DNA of 64,000 nt, from NCBI GenBank assembly GCA_019914995.1, contig CM034127.1, forward strand, positions 5,084,001 through 5,148,000, read 5' to 3'. Positions 46,201-58,889 of this stretch are shown here, piece by piece. The notes beneath the pieces were generated by a model. That model saw only the letters and a list, made by a program, of their open reading frames with translations. It was not told the origin of the DNA and ran no database searches. Position numbers and translations under genes: made by a program. Origin of the DNA: Acanthochlamys bracteata (Eukaryota > Streptophyta > Magnoliopsida > Pandanales > Velloziaceae). The stretch's first letter is position 1. Each line of letters starts with the position of its first letter.

Positions 46201-49200
46201 TCTGTTCATTGTCTTATGTCATGTAGGGCCTCTATCTGATGTTATTTTATAAGTTATAGCTGATGCTCAGAGTGAATCCTTATCTTTTATCCTCCCAATT
46301 GCCCCTCTTAGCAAACAGTAAAAAAAATCATTACCCTTATTTTCTCCCAAACCAACCAGAGTGTAGTGAAATTTGCTAATAATTCCCAGTTTTACTCTTT
46401 TGAAGTAATTTGAGGATGGATTTTCTTTGTTGTTTGAAAACATATTTAAGAAAAAATGGTTCGTTCTGGTGTGAAGGGACTGACTTTGAGTGTGTTCGAG
46501 GAAAAATCGTATAGTCATAGAGGGTCACACTAATGCCATCAAGCTAGGTGTCTGCACGGCCAAATCTGGCACGATAATTGTGAGTTGAGAACTTGCACTA
46601 AGCACACCTCATCCTAGTTTAAGACAAATTTGAGCACAAAGATGCAATGAATCTACTTCAATAAACTATCTCATGCTCAAAGTTAAAAGCTAGGCCTGCT
46701 AGCTCCATTCATTGGTTAAGCAACTTCAAGAATAGTCTATATAGCGTGTCATGATATTAGAAAAAATGGGAGGGCAACCTATTTTGCTTAGGTTCTTCTT
46801 TTTCTGGTATGATATAATTTATTCCAATATGTATGATGTGTGGCCTTGTTGTGAAGGTCCTGGAAGCTCCTCACGGGGATCTCTTGTCTTGCATGGAATT
46901 GGCAAAGGTATATGTATGTGCATTTACCATATAATTTCAAATTCAATGCTATTATTGCTATTTAAGAAATCCTTTCTATAAGCAGGTTGCGGATCTTCTT
47001 GCTTTTGTAGCATCTTCCAATGCGTTGTATGATGGGGCTGACAATCTTATTGATCCCTTTGGTATTCAATGTCTTTCCACTTTCAGAGCCATTGGTTTGC
47101 CAAGCACTGCTGTGCTTATTCAGGTGTGTTTCTGTGATTATCTATACTTGTAGTTGGTACTAATCTGGAATAGTAGCTTAAATAAGAGTTGCTTTTATAG
47201 GATCTTCCTATGGATACAAAAAGCAAACAAGAAGTTAAGAAGGTCACCATTTCGTCTCTTGCACCAGAACTGCCTGAAGACTGCAAGTTCTACCTAGCTG
47301 ATACCAAAGAGGATCTACGGAAGGTACTTATATGTACAGTGTTGTACAGTGTCTGGTTAAACAATGGCCTGAATGCCTGGACTTTATTAACTATAATATT
47401 TTCTCTCAAAATATCTTTTGCCTTTGCAGTTCATGTGGCTTTTTAAAGAGCAGTACCTTTATGTACCTCATTGGCGAAACCAACGTCCGTATGTTGTGTC
47501 TCATAAGGTAGTCTCTGATATAGTATTCTGAATGAGGATTTACTTATGTTCATCTAATTTTAGGTAATTATGTTTCATATATAGCTGAGTAGAAGTCTCT
47601 CAACTATTATATAAGAGAAGTAACACTCTTTCCATAAGTTCACCATTAAGATTGGTAGTTCGTTCTATCTAACCGTTTCATATATCATGATCTTCTTAAG
47701 TTATTAGATATGTACTGTGTTTTGAATCAATTTTGTTGATGTACTGGTACCAAATGTAATGGATCTCTGTTTACATGGAAGGGTTTCACCTTTGATGCAC
47801 CTCCAATATAGCTCTTGTCGTTGTTATGTAATATTGGTATTATGACAAGAAAGATGTGAATGCCACTTGTCGCAAGTACCTGGTTGGTTTTGGAACCTTT
47901 ATGACAGAATATGTGATTTCTTTATTAGGTTGGCATGGTATCTGATTATCACAACCCAGGCAAATCAACTTTGGTTCTATCAGGCTATTTACGTGCTCAC
48001 AATATGTCAGTGAATCAGCTGGTAAATGTCAATATCTTTTAAGTATATGATGTGATCAAAATTGTAAGTGTTTACATGAATGCTTTCTTTTGCATGTTAG
48101 GTACATGTTTCAGGTGCAGGGGACTTTCAGTTGGGACAAATAGACATCGTGAAGGATCCATTTCCTCTGAGTGAAAGAAAGGACCTTAATGCAATGGATT
48201 CAAATGATTTGGAAGGGGCACAGGTATGTAATATAGTATTTTTTTTAACATAATTTTTTCTTGGGTGAGAAATGCTGACAAAATTGGACAACTCTTTATG
48301 TATTTGAAATGGCTAATTACAATTTCTTTATATCTATAATCCTTTAATTCCATGTTTCAGCTCGGTCATTGTAATCTTCTAAGTACTTAAGCCTTTTCAT
48401 AGCATACTTAGCTGTGAACACTCACCTGTAAATGAAGACTCAACAACAAGGACGAGTACTCCTTATTTTAATCCATATGTAGATTTAGAGATTACATGTC
48501 AGGCTTGCATTAAACCCACGCTCATTTTAGGTTAAGAGGGAAGCCAACTCCAGCTATAGATCCATGTCAACTTCTTTTCATTTTTCTCGAAGTAGTTATC
48601 CGACTTCACATTTTCTCCAGAATCTTCTGATATTCCTAATCAAGACTGCAAGTAACACCTTCAAACTCCTAGATGTTCGCACCTTTTCGAGGGCAAACTA
48701 CTGGTCTACTGTTAAAAGGATTAGCTATGAGCACAGCTGAACCTGCTTGATGCCCGCAGGTTGTACCCTTAAAGTTCTGGTTGCGAAGGGTAAATCTAGG
48801 TTTATCCTAAATGTGCTTCCTCCTTAATGATTTGGTTGAACAACATAGTTAAAAAGTCATTTTCCCGATTATATATATATACACATACATGAATTCATTT
48901 TTGGAGGTTTCCACAGCCACAAACGGCTGTTAAGTGCGCTGAGTGTGCATAAGGGCCTGGAGTGTTCCTATCCCTATAGGGAGGGATAGGAGCACTCCAG
49001 CCCTATATGTACATATATTTGTTTAGATGAAGGGACTGAAACACGGCCAATTTCTGGTTCTAAGAGCATGCTTTGATAAGATATAACCTTTAAGTTTATA
49101 AGGTCGTGCTTGCAAGCCTTTTCAGTTAGTAGTTCTCAATTTACTTTTGAGTTATCTCTACTACTGCTTTGAAACTTTTTTCCCTCCATTCTGATACTTC

Positions 49201-52200
49201 TGCTAGGAATCCTATTGAAACAAGTTGCTTTTTCTCAAATTGCAGGTTATGTGTAGTTTGCTTCCAGATCCATCAAAGCAAGAACCTTTACTTGTTGAAA
49301 ATGTACCAGATCCTCTCTCTGGGGAGCAGGTTAGATGAGTATCCGTCATCTCATTCTTGAAAGTAATTTACATATTTTTTAAATGCTCTCCAGAAGCAAG
49401 GTAAGCTTTTAATAGTCAACATTATCTTGCTGGAAAGATAATGTTACTGAAACTGTGATATCAAGCAACCACTGCAATATTCTAAGACGCTGTAGTTTTC
49501 TCTCACAACTTCTTTGGGTGTAACCCTTCTGAATGTTGCCTTGGCAGACATGGCCAACTGAAGCAGAGATGGCTGAAGCTGATACTGGTAGTAATGCCAG
49601 GAAGTTGAAAATGAAGAAAGTTCCTCAAGGAACCTCAGATTACCAGGTTCTTTTGTCTTGCATAGTTGAATAGAAATGGCTAGAGTTTGCAGTCTCTCAT
49701 TGTTATTGTGTTATGGTATATTCAGGCAGCTTGGATATTAGCCACCATTGATGATAATGATGAGGGAGAAAGAAGTGAAGAGGAAGGTGATGGAATGGTG
49801 TTGGATGATGTTCATAGAGATAATTTGGAACAAGAAGAGCTAGATGCTTCGGATGTCGAGGAAAACTTGCAAACTGTTTATCAGTCTGATGAAGAAACAG
49901 CAGGTGACATAGAGATGCATGTAAGTTCTTGAGCCGAGTCTTTTCGTATGTTTTTTGACTTTATTCCTTTGTTTCTGTTCCTTCTCATTACAGGTTCTTA
50001 AGTTTTTACTATCATGTTGGAAATTAGATTTTAACTATAATGTGGCTATGGTTATGCATAAATCCTGCAGATTTACTGCACTATTGTTTGTAGGTTATTT
50101 GCCTTTTAGGAAGCCATTGTTTTAAAAAGATTATTATGTGTGCTATAATTCTGATTTCACAATGTATTCTGTAGTCTGTAAAACTTGGTATAAGTGTTAC
50201 GATTTCTGCTCTGCTTGCGATTGAGTTAGTCGCATCCACAGAGGTGGAGTTTGAGGCTTCGTTAAAGGATTCTATAAAAAAATAAAAAATAAAATAAAAC
50301 AAAACAAAAAAAAACTCACAAGTTTATCTACTAGAAGCAAATAGAACTTGCTTCTGCAAATTGGATTTTCGAGGTTAGAATAATCTAAAATTTCTTTTTT
50401 ATCTCAGCTATTTGGTAGATACAATCCTTGTTCCTACGCCAAAATCTTGAAATTCTTAAATCAATTGACAGGATGACCCCCTCATGACAAAGGAGCAGAT
50501 AGAGGCTGAAATCAAGAAGAGAAAGGCTGAATATGCTGAAGATAAAGGTATATTTGTTATACTCTTCAAGAAATTCTGTTATTTTGTAACATGTGCAGTG
50601 GTGCTATTCATAACAAGATTTGAAAGGTGCAAGACTCAAGCTATTTATGTAGTACCTGTGGCTAAAGTCTGTTGAAGATCCATAACTTTAGCAGATTTTC
50701 CTTGATTCCTTGGCTTAGTTCTGATTTCTTTTTTCATTTAAAATTAAAAAGATATGATTTTTTATATCTAAAACCTGTAAGTTTTAGCTCAATATTATAT
50801 GGTTGATGTAATAAACTCCAAAATCATGTTGGAATGAGATACTTGAGATTTTTTAGAATACAACAATTAATTTTAAGGTGTTGAACTCTTAAATCATTGA
50901 GATTGACTTTCTTAAATCACCTTCTTAGTCCCAGTAGGATTATCTACACCAAACCATTAACTCAAATGCCTCTAAACGTTGTTCAACTGCCCAATGCCCA
51001 CAACTTGACCTTCATTCAGATTCTACATCGGCCATGCCATGTCCACACCTTTTTCTTCTCACATTCAGGCATCCATGATTCAAGTTACCAATTTGGTATT
51101 TACTAGAACATCTTCAGCTTCACCTTTCTCGCAAGTTGTGCTTCCTAAGGGCTCATTTGGCAAAGCTGCTTCATAAGCAGCTTATCCGGCTTGCGAATAA
51201 GCCTGCCCTTTAAAACCCCCGCAGCTACTGGTGAGGGTGTATTAGGACTTAATCTGAATGGCACCTAATCAACAAGAGCGATCCTGCCCTTGTGTGCGCG
51301 TGCGAAATGTCCCTTCGTGATCTCTTTTGTATCTTTCTTCTCAATTTCAAATATTTTTCCTGGGTCAGGATTTCTTTCTAGTACTGCCTCCTCTGTACTT
51401 AAGTCCTTACCGTTGCAGCTGTATAGTAGCCAACATTGGCATTACTGTACAAAATGGTATGCGTATGATATAAGACCTAACTGCTTCAAGAGTGTGAAGG
51501 CTGTTTCTTGAATGCACAGCTGGATGGTGGTGTCTTCGTTGTCTTGTTCTCTATATTGTTTCGACTTGGGTGTACTCCGTCTTCCTATTGGTTGTAAGAG
51601 CAGAACATTAACCAAATCAGTTTAAATACATTTTTCTTTGGAGAAAGCAATTTGTAAAAGACTTTTTTCTTTTCCTTCTGCGGAATTTTAAGTTTCCCGG
51701 ATAACAGAAAAGCTCAAAGCAAATTTTCTGGCTAGTTATCTCTTGCTTTGTCATACTTGTGGATGTGTGACTTATGCACTTCATTTCTATCCAGAATTTC
51801 CTGATGAAGTAGAAACGCCTCTGGATGTTTCAGCGAGGAAGCGTTTTGCCAAGTACAGAGGCGTCAAGTCTTTTAGGACCTCAGAATGGGATCCTAAAGT
51901 GAGTGTTCCTAATGATGGATAGTACCTATCATTGTTGTTGGAAACACCTTGATTTTTGTGGTTAATAGTTAAAGATATATAAAGGATGCCGTAAAATGTG
52001 ATTTTTCAGGAATCATTGCCGCTGGAATATGGACGGATTTTTGCTTTCGATGATTTCGCTCGTACACAGAAACATGTGCTTGCAAGACTAAAAGAATGCG
52101 ATGAACAGGGCACAACTGATTGTGCATCTGTTGGGTTTTATGTGAGGCTCCATGTAAGAGATGTGCCTAGTGATGTAGCTTCTAGATTGTGCTCCCAATC

Positions 52201-53976
52201 ACAAATAATGCCGGTGGTCATTTGTGGATTACTGCAGCATGAGTCAAAAATGTCTGTCCTTCACTTCAGGTCTGTTTTCATACTTGCTACACTCTGGTTT
52301 GTGTCATAGGATCTACATATCCCATTGTACAATATCTCCTTAGTGGTGGGTATGATTGATTAAGGGTGTCAAGATGCAGATAAAAACAGTTTGTTTAAAG
52401 GAATATTCTTTTGTTTGGTGATGGATGCATTGTTCGAATGTTTCATCTCCTTCTTGCAAAACATAATGATGCGTTTCCACTTTTTGTGTTTCGTATGGTA
52501 CTTGTTCTGATTATATCACAAGGTCTGTAGATAATTTTTTTTTATGGAAAATTGGCAGCATTAAGAAACACGATTCGTATGATGCACCTATCAGAACAAA
52601 AGAGACGCTTATATTCCATGCTGGATTCCGTCGCTTTACTGCAAGGTACTTACCAACATGTTATTTTCAGACCTGATCTTTTTTCTCTGGCTATTCTGTC
52701 TGAAGGTTGTGTCTGAACGGGATGATTCTACCTGGGTGCAGGCCGCTATTTTCTTCTGACAATTTAAACTCCAATAAGCATAAAATGGAAAAATATCTGC
52801 AGCCAGGGCGCTTTTCCATTGCCTCAGTATATGCTCCAATTTGTTTCCCCCCTCTACCATTGGTTGTTTTGAAGAGTAAGGTTGGCGAGGCAACTGCTAT
52901 TGCTGCTACAGGTTCATTAAGAAATGTGGACCCTGACAGGATAATTCTTAAGAAAATTATCTTAACTGGGTAAGATGCCTTTAATCTTCTATTATCTTGG
53001 CTTATTGTTGTTCAGTTTTCATTTCCATGAAAAGAATAAGTTTTATATCCTCAATATTTCACGTAGAAGGGACTTTCGTTTGGGGTCCCACTATGCTTAC
53101 ATCCATATATTTTTCTTTATTATATTTTCACTTCAAGGAATCAGCTTCTGACATATAACATGTTTATTACTCTTTTAACTCCTAGTAGCTATCATGTCTA
53201 TATAACGAAATTTCTCGGATCTGGTGCCCTGCAATCTCTTCTCATTGACAACATGCAGTTCGCTTGAGCTAACATGTCTTATGATGATTGCTTACTTAGA
53301 ATCCGAACATTACCTTGACTACTTTGCTTGATATCTGCTGTCGAAGTTATGATTTTGCTATCTCCTTGAGTTTCACTTGTGTGCCACTGCATGGTCTTTA
53401 TTAATTATTGTGGTGTTATGTTCTTTACAAAAAAAGTTTGAAAGGTATTTTCACATGATTTGTTGAGTGATCCTTGTTCGGATTTGTTTTGGACTCTGCA
53501 TATTGCAGCTGTAGCTCACTTTTCCATGCGATTAATGCAGCTATCCACAAAGAGTGTCCAAATCGAAGGCTATCGTACGTTTCATGTTCCATAACCCAGA
53601 AGATGTTAGATGGTTTAAGGTATTATTTGAACTGCAATTGTTATAAGCAGCTAAGCAACAATAAGGAAACTTGCAAGTGTCCTACTTCAATGTCTTGTTT
53701 GCTTGTAATAATGTGCAGCCAGTGGAACTCTGGACCAAGCGTGGTTATCGTGGTCGCATAAAGGAGCCTGTTGGTACTCATGGTATGCTTCAGTAGATGC
53801 TACATTGTTGGTTTCATAGTTCAATTCCACACTGTGCTTCTGTTGAAACTTAGTCTCTTTCTTCAGGTGCTATGAAATGTATTTTTAACGGAGTTATACA
53901 ACAACATGATACTGTCTGCTTGAGCTTGTACAAGCGAGCATACCCTCAGTGGCCTGAGCAGCTGTACCGGGTATGA
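43222..53976 (+). CDS. TSR1: Pre-rRNA-processing protein TSR1 homologue
   Basis: Twenty-one exons: 43222-43312, 43410-43492, 45110-45187, 45756-45887, 46857-46907, 46986-47123, 47201-47323, 47430-47507, 47929-48021, 48101-48223, 49246-49329, 49548-49646, 49726-49920, 50472-50547, 51795-51898, 52010-52269, 52559-52645, 52742-52969, 53541-53619, 53719-53782, 53867-53976. All phases agree and give 791 residues, the usual length for plant TSR1. The N-terminus is basic ([18 protein letters not shown]). A degenerate GTPase-like region follows ([13 protein letters not shown] without a normal P-loop GKST), then the AARP2CN block ([38 protein letters not shown]), an acidic segment (about 390-460) and the C-terminal Bms1/TSR1 domain ([54 protein letters not shown]). 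TSR1 is a Bms1-related, GTPase-inactive factor of late 40S subunit maturation. Confidence 0.96.
48945..49012. repeat. Strong inverted repeat (hairpin) in TSR1 intron 10
   Basis: The arm 48953-48975 pairs with 48982-49003: 22 paired positions, one bulged C and one G-T pair, around a six-base loop. Weaker pairing extends to GTGCATA / TATATGTAC. It lies in an intron and contains no ORF. It could be a foldback transposon relic or a small-RNA hairpin. Confidence 0.7.
51145..51240. repeat. Possible MITE remnant with nested small palindromes in TSR1 intron 14
   Basis: The stretch starts CTAAGGGCTCATTTGGCAAA and contains GCTGCTTCATAAGCAGC (7-bp stem, 51165-51181) and GGCTTGCGAATAAGCC (5-bp stem, 51188-51203). 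Such repeated AAGC/GCTT palindromes next to a GGGCTCATTTGG-type end are common in plant MITEs. No matching second end was found. Confidence 0.35.
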
Positions 53977-55010
53977 CGGCATGATGCTGTCAACACTTGG
54001 CATGGCTTTCCTAACTCCAAGGAAGGTGAGCATGCCTGTGGGAGTGAAGCAATGGTTCCGACACTAAGCATTTCTCTGAATTTTCAGGACAAAATTTCCC
54101 AACTTAGCTGGGGGAAGTTGTTCTTGCAGAGCATTCTTATACCCAACATTGGCCTTTTTTGGCTGCTAGTAACATGGCAATTGATGACTGCATCCTCTTG
54201 AGTTGTTTAGCCTGCGGAATGCTCCATTTTGTAAATATATGTTTTCAAGTACTCTGCATGACCAGCCCATCAAGAGCATTTAGGGCATCAGTTTTTTGTA
54301 TTATGTTTGTACACTACAGTTGAATTATTTATATATTATTGTATTATATGATTTTGAAGGTACCCTGGTCCCAGCATGTACGGGTGCAATTATTTCTTGG
54401 ACTTGAATGATTCAAGTTAAATTGATTATGGTTCAACTAAATGTGTAATAAGTAACTAGTTCTGAAATCATCTAGTAAATTCAAGCTAACATTTACTGTG
54501 GAAATAATGGGCTGGAAAGTGGAAACTCTTTAAACATAAGGCAACTCTGTATTATGTAAATTAGTCTAATTTTTATTATTGAATGCTAAGCAATTTTATG
54601 AAAAGTTCTAGGGATAAATATCATATTTGAAATAAGAAAAATACCAAATTTTTATACAAATTAAATTACTAAAAACTCATTCAAAATCATTTAATTTTTG
54701 GTTGTTGCAGTACATGTTATAACGCTTTTTATTTTGTTTCTAATGTAAAAAAATAATAATAACTGAAAATAAGATAATTTTATGGATCATCACTTCCAAA
54801 ATCAAGACCATTCAAAATAAAACGAGTTTTAAAAAATTATTCAAAGTACAATAATTATGTAGAGTGAAAAAAGAATTGTGCATGGTAGTATTAATCCAAA
54901 TTCATACTTCATATAAGAACAAATATTAGAATTTAAAAAGGAAAACGGAACAAATTAAAACAGAAGAGCATACCTGCTGCAGGGTTAACAGCAGCAATTC
55001 CTCTCTTCTA
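53977..55010. other. TSR1 3' flank and intergenic DNA
   Basis: 53977 to about 54350 probably holds the TSR1 3' UTR. The rest is AT-rich with no gene or repeat recognised before the ATG at 55011. Confidence 0.5.
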
Positions 55011-57816
55011 ATGGATCTCTTGTCCAGCGCCTACGCCGACGACGATGAAGAAGACGAAGATAATAACAACGGCAGCAATAGCGATCATTCGATAGTAAGG
55101 CCAACAGCATCTCCACAACATTTAAATTTCACTAAAAGGCCCCGATTGCAACAGCAATATTACCATCCCTACCATAACCATCCACCGCCACCGGATCCCA
55201 CCACCAGACCTGCCGCCGTTCCTTCTTCATTCACCGGCCGTTATGTATCCAAGAGAGAGCGCGCTGCTATAGCTACTGCTGCTGCCGCCGCTAACTCGAC
55301 TGCTGCCGTCACGCAGCCGTCTCAGCTGCCCACGGTCTTCCCATCTCCTGGTCTTCTTGTTTTCCTTCTCTGTTTAATTCGTTTCTTTCACCTTTTTTTT
55401 TATTCTGTACGTTCTACTTATCCTTACCCTTCTATTTTCTTTGTATAAGTTTCAAATCAACCAAAGACTGTTATTCAGGCTTGTTCTATTGTATATTTGG
55501 GGAGCTTGTTTTGTTTTGAGTTCGACGAATGATTAAAAGTTATTATTGAATTGTGGAACATTTCATTACTTGTCAGTTAGGTCCAATATAGCAAGGTAAA
55601 AAAAAAAGAGATTTTGATGTTGTAATTGAAGCATCAAGTCTGTGATGTGGGTTGCTGTTCATATCTAAGGCTGTCTGAATTCATAGAGACGTAGAAAATA
55701 AGCACTTTTTCATTTTGAATATGTTTTTGGAGCATACCAGAGAGAGAACAATGCTTTATCTAAGGATATCTGTTAATTTTGCAGGTTTGTTTTTTGTGAT
55801 AATTTGTAACTGATTCTTGTCTCTTTGGTTTTTCTCTTCGTTCAGTTGTAGGTTCCATCTCTGATTCTGACCTACCCCATAATATTGCCGCATCCTTGAA
55901 GTATCGGCAAAAAGTTTTTGCGAAGTACAATGAAGCTTCTGAAGCATGCCCTGTTGCGTTAAATGGTCATAAAAAAGCTGTCAATTCCATCCAGTGGTCT
56001 CGTAGTCATGGTCAGTTGAAAGCACTTGGCAAGTCGATTATACGTTGTTTCTTAGGTCTTATGTTTTTCTTTGACAGTCACTAGAAGTTTGTTATTGTTT
56101 ATCAAACACTCAAAAAGTATATAGATATTTTGGAAGTTAATGTTATAACTATGCCAGCAGTTTGGCCTCTGGAACCTAAAATGTGCATCTTTGTTTACTA
56201 TTATGTACTCCCTCCGCATTTGACATTGAAAGGTTCAAAAAGAAGACATCTTTTATAACACAGTGAGTTGCTTGCTCTTAATACATAAACTTTCTATTTC
56301 CAGCCACTCAATATGCGTTCGACATAGTGTGCGAAATGTATCATAAACAACTAGCTTTTAGGAAAATTGGATGGACACTGAGTTAATTTTATATTTGAGA
56401 AGCTTTATAGCAAACTAGTGGGGCATCTTCCTTTGTAAATAGTTTCTGGGTGTCCATTTCACTTAATAGATGAAATCATTAAAAAGATGATCATACTGTG
56501 ATTGCTTGTATGAAGAAACTGAATTATGGTCTGAAAAGTTAAGGTAAATCTAGCAATGAAGAACTTACTGATCTGCACTCACAAAGGGAATATTGTTCAT
56601 TTGCTTGTTAAGAGATTTAGAATGCTGATGTTGTCAGCAACTCTAATTGGAACTCTTTGGTTATTCTTATAGGCAGTTTCTGTTGATTAATTTGCAGGCC
56701 ATCTTCTTGCTTCTGCGGGAATGGATGAAACACTTCGTGTGTGGAATGTATGGAGCAAAGGTCAGAAAGTAGCAAGAGTTTTGAAAAATCATACAGCTGC
56801 AGTGAAGGACGTGAGGTGGTCTCAAGAAGGGTTGAATATACTGTCTTGTGGATATGACTGTTCCTCGAGGTTGCTTGACGTTGAGAAGGGCATGGAAACA
56901 CAGCAGTTTAAAGAGGACCAAATTGTTGAGGTGATTAAATTCCATCCAAGGGAATCCAACCTCTTTGTTTCTGGTGGTTCAAAGGGATCTCTTAAACTCT
57001 GGGATATCAGAATAGGAAAGGTGGTTAATGAATTCCGCAGAGATCTTGGCCCAATTCTTGATATTGAGTTTAGCCTTGATGGAAAACACTTGATTTCTTC
57101 AAGTGACACCACAAAGAGCCGCATTAGTGAAAACTCCATTGTTGTTTGGGATGTTTCCCGTCAGATTCCTCTCTCCAAACAGGTACTTTGAAGATTATGC
57201 CCTTTAATGTACATGCACAAGGATTCCTGTCCGTAATGTAGAATACTAGAATCTTAGGTAGGTGTCCATTGAATCCTTGAAATACTACACATAAGAACAT
57301 AGGACTCTGTGTTTTCTTCTGTTTATGCTTCGGAGTGTCGGTACATCAACATGTAACATTGGCCTTTAGAGATTACCACTTTGGAAAGGTTTCTACTCAT
57401 TCTTAACACCATCTGTTAACTTTTGCTACGATTACCTGTGTCAGGTTTATGCGGAAGCCTACACTTGCCCATGCATTAGGTATCATCCATCGGAGGCCTC
57501 ATTCATTGGTCAATCCAACGGCAACTACATTGCAAGATTCTCGGCTCTGCCTCCTTTCAAGTTAGACAAGTATAAAAGATACGAGATGCACGGCGTTTGG
57601 GGGTTCCCTGTCAAGTGCAATTTCAGTTTGGACGGCGAGGAAATCGCCTCTGGCTCTTCAGATGGTTTCATATATTTTTATAACTACAGATCATCTGTCC
57701 TTTCAAGGAAGGTTAGGGCATTCGACCAGCCGTGCATTGATGTTGCTTTCCATCCTGTGATGCTCAATGTTATAGCATCTTGTAGCTGGGCTGGAGAGAT
57801 TTCCGTTTTTCAGTGA
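55011..57816 (+). CDS. WD40-repeat protein, WDR25-like
   Basis: Exons 55011-55350, 55846-56010, 56698-57182 and 57445-57816 join in frame to 453 residues. The N-terminal 110 or so residues are low-complexity (an acidic run DDDEEDEDNNN, then Pro/His- and Ala-rich tracts). From about 150 there is a WD40 propeller: GHKKAVNSIQWS, HLLASAGMDETLRVWN, HTAAVKDVRWSQEG, LFVSGGSKGSLKLWDIR, ENSIVVWDVS, and a final GEISVFQ. The order and spacing fit WDR25, a relative of the splicing factor Prp17/CDC40. A role in splicing is family inference only. The exon 1 donor (CTG|GTCTTC) is weak, but it is the GT that joins in phase to exon 2 (VVGSISDSDLPHN). Confidence 0.9.
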
Positions 57817-58889
57817 AATTAGTTAACTTTGTTTTTCTTTTTACTTTTTTCTGTTTCTTGCTAATTTTTAGTCCTTGCAATTTTTTATATGAGGTGCAAT
57901 CTTCATCACTTAACGCTATAGCAGAAGGGATTTTACCTGGCAATGTGTAATAGCCTGGTACTCTGGTAGTTCTGCATCTTGATGTTACAAAGTTTGCAGT
58001 TTGCGTTATGTATATATGAATGATTAGGTCATTACCTTGAGTTGCTTAATGACAGGATCATATCTGCATTTGTGTTCTTTTTCCCATTGAAAGCTCAGCC
58101 CGCTCTCAAAATGCTTCACAAAATAAATGAACATTTATATTGCATGTACTTCTTATTAAGTTAGCCATTCATTATAAATATCAATCAATTAGTAAGAAAA
58201 TGAATGATCCTCAGTTTATAAATTTATTACTTTTTATATCCGTTTTAATTATAAATAAAATCAAACTTCATTTGTGGATTAATAATTAAATAAAAAATAC
58301 AACTCTATTTAGGAAAATGTTTGACATAACTTATTATTTCGTTTCTCTCGTTTCAATATCTAATTTTTAATAGAGTTTTCACACTATTTAAAAAAATAAA
58401 TTTAAAAAATATAAATAAAATAAAGTCATAAAAATAATTTTTATTATGTTTTGAAGTAGAAAATTAAGTTTATTATTTTGAAAATTTTAAAATAATTTTT
58501 TTTGTAAAAAAAAACTCTTCCGTTTTAAATATTTTCAAACGTTTTCTTAATCTTTTAAGTCAATTATGATTATAGTTTACGTTCAAAATAATCACAAAAA
58601 ATAGTATCGATTTTTTACTTTCCTGTCTGTCTCACCAAAAGTTTACTTCAAAACGCAAACAATTTTAACTTACCAAATCTATGAACTGGACCACCACCGA
58701 TTATTTTCTTTCTGGGAATTCAAAAAGAAACAAAAACAGCAACTCCTCCACCTGTCGACCCTCCACTGCCGCGAGACGCAGAGCTCTCTAGCTCTCTCTA
58801 ACCTCTTCAGAGCAAAACCCAAACCAGAAACCATACTCGCAACCATTACCAGACTACGTTCGACAACAACTGTTAGCTACTTTTGTATT
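57817..58889. other. Intergenic DNA between the WDR25-like gene and the RMR relic
   Basis: The first 250 bases are probably the 3' UTR. From about 58140 to 58640 the sequence is AT-rich with no feature recognised. 58740-58889 is C/T-rich and looks like the former leader of the RMR gene. Confidence 0.45.
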
